Source: Treponema sp. UBA1226
GTDB lineage: Bacteria > Spirochaetota > Spirochaetia > Treponematales > Treponemataceae
Reading direction: 5' to 3'
Assembly: GCA_002309195.1 (NCBI GenBank)
Contig: DBWY01000006.1
Coordinates: forward strand, 769 to 12,768
DNA length: 12,000 nt
Position 1 is the stretch's first letter, and each line of letters opens with the position of its first letter. The notes under the pieces are model-generated. The model worked only from the letters and a program-made list of their open reading frames with translations. It was not told the origin of the DNA and ran no database searches. The position numbers and the translations under genes were made by a program. Shown piece by piece: positions 6,758-12,000 of this stretch.

Positions 6758-7189
6758 TTACTGGATCATTCCGAATACCATTGCGAACAAAGCAACAGTT
6801 TCACAAAGACCTACAACCATGATGTACTGTGAGAAACCTTTTCCTGTTTCACCAAGGGCATCAGAACCTGCAGCACCTGCTTTTCCCTGTGCAATTGCAG
6901 AAAAACACATTGCAAGACCACAAGCAAAACCAAGACCAAGAGCAAAGCCAGAATCAAGGGCACCTGTTACAATCTTTTCTTTCATGCTGTTCATAAGCAA
7001 AAAGCCGTAAATTGTCTGTGTCAAAGGAGCACCGGCAAATACTGTAAGAATAAATGGAGCTGGCTTGTTATTTACATAGCAGCGTTTCCAAGCTCCGATT
7101 GCACCCTGTCCTGCAATTCCGATACCAATTGCTGAACCAATAGCAGCAATACCCATTACAACAGCAGCACCTAACATACCAAAATTCAT
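6758..7189 (-). CDS. atpK: V/A-type ATPase subunit K (membrane ring proteolipid)
   Basis: Subunit K forms the rotating ring in the membrane that carries the coupling ion. The 143-residue protein has four hydrophobic helices (about 5-30, 45-68, 78-102 and 120-142), a duplicated hairpin as in V-type rather than F-type rings. The second hairpin carries the ion-binding glutamate E130 (GLCETVALF); the first has APLTQTIYGF, with Q58 at the equivalent place, so one carboxylate is expected per four-helix subunit. T57, Q58, Q101 and E130 match the Na+ ligands T64, Q65, Q110 and E139 of Enterococcus hirae NtpK. A strong Shine-Dalgarno precedes the ATG. It is the last gene of the operon and is set off by 61 nt from atpI. 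Confidence 0.95.
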   Translation of the reverse strand: MNFGMLGAAVVMGIAAIGSAIGIGIAGQGAIGAWKRCYVNNKPAPFILTVFAGAPLTQTIYGFLLMNSMKEKIVTGALDSGFALGLGFACGLAMCFSAIAQGKAGAAGSDALGETGKGFSQYIMVVGLCETVALFAMVFGMIQ

Positions 7190-7195
7190 ATTTTT

Positions 7196-7201
7196 CTCCT
7201 T
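7196..7201 (-). promoter_or_regulatory. Strong ribosome binding site of atpK
   Basis: AAGGAG lies 6 nt before the atpK ATG. It is the strongest Shine-Dalgarno in the operon, consistent with the ring needing several K copies per complex. Confidence 0.65.
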
Positions 7202-7227
7202 ATAAAAATTCCGCTTTAACAGAATTC

Positions 7228-7239
7228 CCGCTTATGCGG
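7228..7239. other. Small stem-loop in the atpI-atpK spacer
   Basis: On the minus strand CCGC-AUAA-GCGG forms a 4-bp G/C stem with a tetraloop, and a second GCGG (7211-7214) could pair with the same CCGC instead. It is not followed by a U tract, so it is not a terminator. It lies in the only sizeable spacer of the visible operon. Confidence 0.35.
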
Positions 7240-7250
7240 TATATATTTAT

Positions 7251-9191
7251 TTATTCGTTTACCGTTTCGCTGAACGGTTTGTACTTAAAGCCAGACCATG
7301 ACATTCCAAGGTGTGTAGAAAACTCGAGTGTATTCAACCTGACGCCATGAACAATTACAGACAGAAGGTTCAAAATCATATTTAAACCGTGTCCAAATAC
7401 CAAGAGCAATACAGCCGCTGCAAACATGATTGCGTGCCCCATTAACGGGCCTGCCATCGTATTTACAGTATTTGAAATTGCAGCTCCTGCAAGACCTACC
7501 GCCCAGAGACGTATATAAGAAACGATATCTGAGAATACGTTTACAACGCCGAGTAAGACAGAAATTATGTTCTTACAGCTTTCCAGAATCGATTTTCCTA
7601 TACTGCCTTCATAGTTTGCAAAGATAAAACTAAATGCAAAACCACCGCCGACAAGACCAAGCGCAATCTTTGCAACAGGAATATCCTGTACTACAAGGTC
7701 AAGCGGGAATACAGCAGAACTTACAACCATTGACAGAACTACATAGAACATTCCCCAAAGCTGTGCAAGAGAACCAAGTTCTCCGAGAACCTTAAGCGAA
7801 CCGTTCTTTAAGTTTCTGAAAATTCCTTTTATATGTGCTACAGAAAGCTGAAGCAGCGCAAGACCAAAACAGAAAATCTGAAGATTGTTTGCTGTTGTAA
7901 GTCCGATGCTGCGGTCAGAAATCCATGGTACATTAAAAATATATGACGCAGGCGTTACGTTAGAAATATACTTTACAGAAAGGTTTTTAACCCAGTCTGG
8001 AAGCTGTTCTGGAGTAAGTCCAAACCATGTACATGTAACGCATCCCCATCCTACCGTTGCAAGTCCTACGAGGAATACAAGCGCTAAAACAGGAGAAGAT
8101 TTTTTCTTCGCTGCATTCTTAATCAGAAGAAGAAGTGTTATGACAGTTACTAAAAGTCCGTAACCACCATCACCAAAAATCATTCCAAAGAAAACAGTAA
8201 AGAACAGCAAGAACCAGCCGGAAATATCATATTCGTTATATCCCGGAACAGTTCCCAAGAAGTCTGTAAGCGGATAGATAAGGCTTACAAGCTTGTTGTT
8301 CTTAAGTTTTGTCGGAACCATATCCTCTTCTGTCGGATCACTTGAAGCAAGTGCCCACGCATTTTCTTTTGCCGTCAAAGCAAGTTTTTCAAAACTATCA
8401 ACCGGAACAAATCCTGTAATCCATGCAAGTGCATTTACACTTTCTTCTGAACTGCAGTCCGTTTCCATTCCGGAATAGATGTTCTCGAACTCGATATCTG
8501 TCTGTAAAAGCTTATAGTAAGCATTTATAGATTCAAGATATTTTACAGATTCATCAAACTCTCTCTGAATAGCAGAAAGTTCATCCTTAGCTTTTCTGAC
8601 GTTTTCCATTATTTCTTCTGTTGAAGTTTCTGGAAGAACAACAGCAAAGGCTTCTGGTGGAAGTCCCTGAGGTCGTTCTGCGTCACTCTTATCGCTTAAA
8701 AGCAGGAATCTCGTAATAGATTTAGATGTATTAACAAGAATTGTTTTTACATCATCAGAAATCAAACTCATCTTATCAGAAGGAATTTCATACATCGAAA
8801 TGTAAATTCCTTTTTGAGTAAGATATTCGAAATCTTTAGGATCAAGATTTCCCCATCCAGCAAAACGATCAAGTTCGCTTGTAAGATTAGTAATCTGATC
8901 AAACAATTCTTTTTTACGGTCTACGATTTCTAATACTCTTTTTGCTTTGTTAAAAGCTTCTTCGTTTGAAACATTTTCAAAAGTGAAAGTTTTTTTATTC
9001 ACCTTAACTTCTGCAAGAAGCATAGACGCATTAAACAAAGTATCAGAAATATTCTTATACCTTGCAAGAACTTCGCCCTTACCTTCTACAGTTTCAAGAT
9101 GAACTACTCCAGTCTTTCGCAGTGTTTTAAGTGCTTCTTTCTTTTCTCTGTCAAGAACGACAAGAGAAACTTTTTTCATAGGTACAATCAT
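7251..9191 (-). CDS. atpI: V/A-type ATPase subunit I (a-type membrane subunit)
   Basis: Subunit I is the static membrane subunit that supplies the ion half-channels beside the K ring and whose cytoplasmic arm ties the head to the membrane. The 646-residue length is normal. Residues 1 to about 310 are soluble with coiled-coil stretches, and about 320-620 hold seven or eight hydrophobic helices. Two arginines thought essential for ion transfer are visible: R561 in SYIRLWAVGLA and R618 in HGVRLNTLEF, matching the paired arginines of NtpI. The C terminus ends YKPFSE, as is usual. The start overlaps the atpD stop in TAATG; an AAGGAG lies 10 nt upstream, favouring this ATG over the in-frame M5 (ATG at 9177-9179), which would be 22 nt away. 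Confidence 0.95.
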   Translation of the reverse strand: MIVPMKKVSLVVLDREKKEALKTLRKTGVVHLETVEGKGEVLARYKNISDTLFNASMLLAEVKVNKKTFTFENVSNEEAFNKAKRVLEIVDRKKELFDQITNLTSELDRFAGWGNLDPKDFEYLTQKGIYISMYEIPSDKMSLISDDVKTILVNTSKSITRFLLLSDKSDAERPQGLPPEAFAVVLPETSTEEIMENVRKAKDELSAIQREFDESVKYLESINAYYKLLQTDIEFENIYSGMETDCSSEESVNALAWITGFVPVDSFEKLALTAKENAWALASSDPTEEDMVPTKLKNNKLVSLIYPLTDFLGTVPGYNEYDISGWFLLFFTVFFGMIFGDGGYGLLVTVITLLLLIKNAAKKKSSPVLALVFLVGLATVGWGCVTCTWFGLTPEQLPDWVKNLSVKYISNVTPASYIFNVPWISDRSIGLTTANNLQIFCFGLALLQLSVAHIKGIFRNLKNGSLKVLGELGSLAQLWGMFYVVLSMVVSSAVFPLDLVVQDIPVAKIALGLVGGGFAFSFIFANYEGSIGKSILESCKNIISVLLGVVNVFSDIVSYIRLWAVGLAGAAISNTVNTMAGPLMGHAIMFAAAVLLLVFGHGLNMILNLLSVIVHGVRLNTLEFSTHLGMSWSGFKYKPFSETVNE

Positions 9192-9799
9192 TATGCATCT
9201 TCTCCTTCGTTCTGCAGTTTTTTCTTAGAAATCTTACTGCGGACAACGGCCGCAACCTGTTCATCACCTAGATAAACAGTAATTTTCTTTATGTTAGCCT
9301 TAGTCTCAGGAATCTTTACTTTTTCAAAAAGATTTACGCGCTGTGTAGTAACGCGAAGTTCCTGTGCAAGAAGGCGAACCTGTTCTTCCAAAACATCAGC
9401 TTCAAGATCCAGTGACAAAGCTTTTTCCATTCTGTCGGCAGCCATATCAATCCAGAGAGGTGTTTCGTACAAGTCATAGTCCCCGCGCGAAAAGTCTGCA
9501 CCTTCATAAATCGGAATCGTAACACCTGCAATATTGCCGGTTGTTTTTCTGATATTTCTTACAGTTACCATTCCGGGTTTAAATGCTTCTTTTTCGCCGA
9601 ATACAGAAATCCATGCTTCGAATTCTGCCTCAAGATTTTTTCGCTGCTGGCGAACTTCTTTTGCCCTGGCATCAATAGTTCGTATTTCTGTCTGAAGCTG
9701 CTGTTTTTTGAGCGTCAAAGTCGGAAGATACCGTTTAAACATTTTGAGAGCATCTTTCTGTACTTTAAGCTCATTTTTTGTCAGCTTAATCTTCGCCAT
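9191..9799 (-). CDS. atpD: V/A-type ATPase subunit D (central rotor shaft)
   Basis: Subunit D is the long antiparallel coiled coil that turns inside the A3B3 head and links ATP hydrolysis or synthesis to the K ring, the counterpart of F-ATPase gamma. The 202-residue protein opens with KIKLTKNELKVQKDALK and continues with YLPTLTLKKQQLQTE, the conserved N-terminal helix of the family. A matching C-terminal helix (about 130-165) ends in VNLFEKVKIPETK, also characteristic. A GGAAGGTG ribosome site lies just upstream, and the gene begins 12 nt after atpB. The symbol atpD here means the V-type subunit, not F-type beta. Confidence 0.94.
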   Translation of the reverse strand: MAKIKLTKNELKVQKDALKMFKRYLPTLTLKKQQLQTEIRTIDARAKEVRQQRKNLEAEFEAWISVFGEKEAFKPGMVTVRNIRKTTGNIAGVTIPIYEGADFSRGDYDLYETPLWIDMAADRMEKALSLDLEADVLEEQVRLLAQELRVTTQRVNLFEKVKIPETKANIKKITVYLGDEQVAAVVRSKISKKKLQNEGEDA

Positions 9800-9811
9800 G
9801 AAACACCTTCC

Positions 9812-11107
9812 CTATTTTACAGGCCAATGTTTTTCTATCAATTCAGATTTGATACCAGTTTCCTGTTTATCAAAACATTCACTCAAAATTTTCCATCCTA
9901 AATCAAGTGCATCTTCAAGCGGAATGTTTTTAGAAAGATCCATCATTTCCTTTTCGAACATTACACCGTATTTAAGAAGCTTTTCGTCCCATGCAGACAT
10001 CATGAATCCCATTGATTTTTTCTCAAGGGTATCCTTATAAGCTGAATAAAGACGAATCATACCATCCATAAGTGCACGATGGTCATCACGAGTATCACCG
10101 TTTACATTCTGTTTAAGACGTGAAAGAGAACCGAACGGCTCGATACGTCCGCCCTTTAAGTAATACTGACCTTCTGTGATGTAACCTGTGTTATCAGGAA
10201 CCGGGTGAGTTACGTCATCACCAGGCATTGTTGTAACAGCAAGAATCGTTACAGAACCAGCATCAGCAAAGTCAACGGCTTTTTCGTAACGGCTTGCAAG
10301 CTGAGAATACAAGTCACCTGGATAACCACGGTTAGACGGAACCTGTTCCTGAGTAATTGCAATTTCTTTCATTGCATCTGCAAAGTTTGTCATATCTGTC
10401 AAAAGAACGAGAACGTCTTTTCCCTGTAATGCAAACTGTTCTGCAACTGCAAGTGACATATCAGGAATCTTCATACATTCTACAGTCGGGTCGGCTGCCG
10501 TGTGCATGAACATTACTGTCTTAGAAAGAGCTCCACCGTTTTCGAGTGTATTCTTAAAATAAAGATAGTCGTCGTATTTTAATCCCATTCCGCCTAAAAC
10601 GATTACATCAACTTCTGCCTGCATAGCAATGCGTGCAAGGAGCTGGTTGTATGGTTCACCGGAAATAGAGAAAATCGGAAGTTTCTGAGAAACAACGAGT
10701 GTATTGAACATATCAATCATCGGAATACCGGTTCTGATCATACGGCGTGCCATGATACGTTTTGAAGGGTTTACAGAAGGTCCACCGATATTTACAAGAT
10801 TGTCTGCAAGAGCAGGTCCCTTGTCACGAGGATCTCCAGAACCATTAAAGATACGTCCAAGAAGATTTTCGCTGAACGAAACTTCCATTCTGTGTCCTAA
10901 GAATTTGATATGATCACCAGTTGATACACCACGTCCGCCGGCAAAAACCTGGAGCGAAACAGTATCACCTTTAATCGCATTTACTTCGGCTAAAGATTTT
11001 CCAAAGCGTGTCTCGATTTCTGCAAGTTCACCGTAAGAAACATCCTCTGCCTTTACTGTAATAACGCTACCGTTGATGGATTCAATTTTGCTATATATTT
11101 TATTCAT
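9812..11107 (-). CDS. atpB: V/A-type ATPase subunit B (non-catalytic head subunit)
   Basis: Subunit B alternates with A in the A3B3 head and contributes residues to the nucleotide site without having a working P-loop. In this 431-residue protein the P-loop position reads SGEPYNQL (149-156), lacking the Gly-Lys-Thr of a true Walker A; this is expected for B and is not damage. Other family signatures are [14 protein letters not shown] (236-249), [15 protein letters not shown] (261-275) and [14 protein letters not shown] (301-314). AAGGA lies 9 nt before the start, which shares TAATG with the atpA stop. The name refers to the V-type subunit, not F-type a. Confidence 0.96.
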   Translation of the reverse strand: MNKIYSKIESINGSVITVKAEDVSYGELAEIETRFGKSLAEVNAIKGDTVSLQVFAGGRGVSTGDHIKFLGHRMEVSFSENLLGRIFNGSGDPRDKGPALADNLVNIGGPSVNPSKRIMARRMIRTGIPMIDMFNTLVVSQKLPIFSISGEPYNQLLARIAMQAEVDVIVLGGMGLKYDDYLYFKNTLENGGALSKTVMFMHTAADPTVECMKIPDMSLAVAEQFALQGKDVLVLLTDMTNFADAMKEIAITQEQVPSNRGYPGDLYSQLASRYEKAVDFADAGSVTILAVTTMPGDDVTHPVPDNTGYITEGQYYLKGGRIEPFGSLSRLKQNVNGDTRDDHRALMDGMIRLYSAYKDTLEKKSMGFMMSAWDEKLLKYGVMFEKEMMDLSKNIPLEDALDLGWKILSECFDKQETGIKSELIEKHWPVK

Positions 11108-12000
11108 TATTCACCATCCTTGAGCACTGCTTCGAGTTCAGAATCAAGTTTACCGTTCTTAGAAGCATAAGTTGTTTTGATTTCTGCTTCGAGAGAATTA
11201 AATTTGTCTGACTTCCATTCAGAATAGTTCCAGTCCTGGAAAAGCTGACGCAGTTTATTAAAGTAATTACGTGCATCATCTTTTTCTGTAAGATCAAATT
11301 CTGAACCTAAAACCCTTACAACCTGGTTAAATACATATTTCTGACGCTCAACACTTACAGCAGCATCGATTTTATCGAATGAGTTCTGCTGCATGTATAC
11401 TGCATCAAGGAATTCGCTCTTTAAGTATTCAACGAAGTCGTCTGTAGAAGTACCTTCTTCACCGACAACTTTCATCATCTGGTTTACTTCTACACCTTTT
11501 AAGAATACTTTTCGTGCGTAACTTACCCAGGCTTCTGGTAATACAGATTTATATTTTGACCATGAAATAATCGGGTCAATTGCAGGATACTTACGTGCGT
11601 CAGATCTTTCACGGCTAAGTCCGTGGAATGCACCAACTACTTTAAGTGTTGCCTGTGTTACAGGTTCTTCAAAGTTACCGCCGGCAGGAGATACTGTACC
11701 ACCGATTGTAACAGAACCTGTTGTACCGTCACGAAGACGAACAATACCAGCGCGCTCATAGAATGCAGCGATATAAGATTCAAGGTAAGCAGGGAATGCT
11801 TCTTCTCCAGGAATCTCTTCGAGTCGTCCAGACATTTCACGCAAAGCCTGTGCCCAGCGGGAAGTTGAATCGGCAAGAAGAAGAACATGAAGTCCCATCT
11901 GTCTGTAATATTCTGCAAGTGTTACTGATGTATAAACAGAAGCTTCGCGCGATGCTACAGGCATTGATGATGTATTACAGATGATGATTGTTCTTTCCAT
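11107..12000 (-). CDS. atpA: V/A-type ATPase catalytic subunit A, C-terminal half (cut by window end)
   Basis: Subunit A is the catalytic subunit of the A3B3 head. Only about 297 C-terminal residues are present; the family is about 590 residues, so roughly half, including the Walker A loop and the non-homologous region, lies beyond base 12000. The Met at the window edge is internal: [20 protein letters not shown] aligns with the middle of the family. [16 protein letters not shown] (Walker B region) and [15 protein letters not shown] follow, then [14 protein letters not shown]. The last 180 residues form the helical C-terminal domain. Its stop overlaps the atpB start by one base in TAATG. Confidence 0.95.
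   Translation of the reverse strand: MERTIIICNTSSMPVASREASVYTSVTLAEYYRQMGLHVLLLADSTSRWAQALREMSGRLEEIPGEEAFPAYLESYIAAFYERAGIVRLRDGTTGSVTIGGTVSPAGGNFEEPVTQATLKVVGAFHGLSRERSDARKYPAIDPIISWSKYKSVLPEAWVSYARKVFLKGVEVNQMMKVVGEEGTSTDDFVEYLKSEFLDAVYMQQNSFDKIDAAVSVERQKYVFNQVVRVLGSEFDLTEKDDARNYFNKLRQLFQDWNYSEWKSDKFNSLEAEIKTTYASKNGKLDSELEAVLKDGE

Noticed and set aside
9812..11107. Missing Walker A motif in the head subunit, considered as a broken catalytic gene
   Set aside because: The absence of the Gly-Lys-Thr loop is normal for V/A-type subunit B, and all other B signatures are intact.
11107..12000. Met at the window edge considered as a true start of a short ATPase subunit
   Set aside because: The sequence aligns with the middle of catalytic subunit A, so the gene continues past the window.

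Overview
The window reads as an ordinary chromosomal segment of a spirochaete, most likely a host-associated Treponema. The reasons are an AT-rich genome, a V/A-type ATPase operon in the order A-B-D-I-K, which I recall as the arrangement in Treponema and Borrelia, and several lipoproteins with the relaxed lipoboxes typical of spirochaetes. I see no tRNA or rRNA gene, CRISPR array, insertion sequence, phage gene or integrase. The two edge genes are cut by the window.

Region 1 (1-3041, minus strand) is a housekeeping cluster transcribed leftward: alr (alanine racemase), folC (folylpolyglutamate/dihydrofolate synthase, 4-bp overlap with alr) and then trpS (tryptophanyl-tRNA synthetase, N-terminal part only). 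A good promoter candidate for trpS overlaps the last codons of folC. Region 2 (3042-3200) is a divergent intergenic stretch with a strong plus-strand promoter and a perfect 14-bp palindrome over its -10 and start region.

Region 3 (3201-6182, plus strand) is a likely three-gene unit: a lipoprotein with an Ig-like domain and an uncharacterised C-terminal domain, thrC (threonine synthase), and a membrane-anchored thioredoxin-fold lipoprotein with a CPYC site. Region 4 (6179-6661, minus) is a small lipoprotein with an InlB-type repeat and a cysteine-rich tail. It converges on the thioredoxin-like gene so tightly that both stop codons lie in one CTAG.

Region 5 (6680-12000, minus strand) is the V/A-type ATPase operon, transcribed leftward: atpA (C-terminal part only), atpB, atpD, atpI and atpK, closed by an intrinsic terminator. 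A and B form the catalytic head, D is the rotor shaft, I carries the half-channels and stator arm, and K forms the membrane ring. The K subunit keeps the residues that bind Na+ in the Enterococcus hirae ring, which suggests sodium coupling.

I found no convincing undescribed system. The points most worth a second look are the Na+ signature in subunit K, the palindrome over the lipoprotein-thrC promoter, the promoter that seems to start inside the ATPase terminator, and the two uncharacterised lipoproteins.
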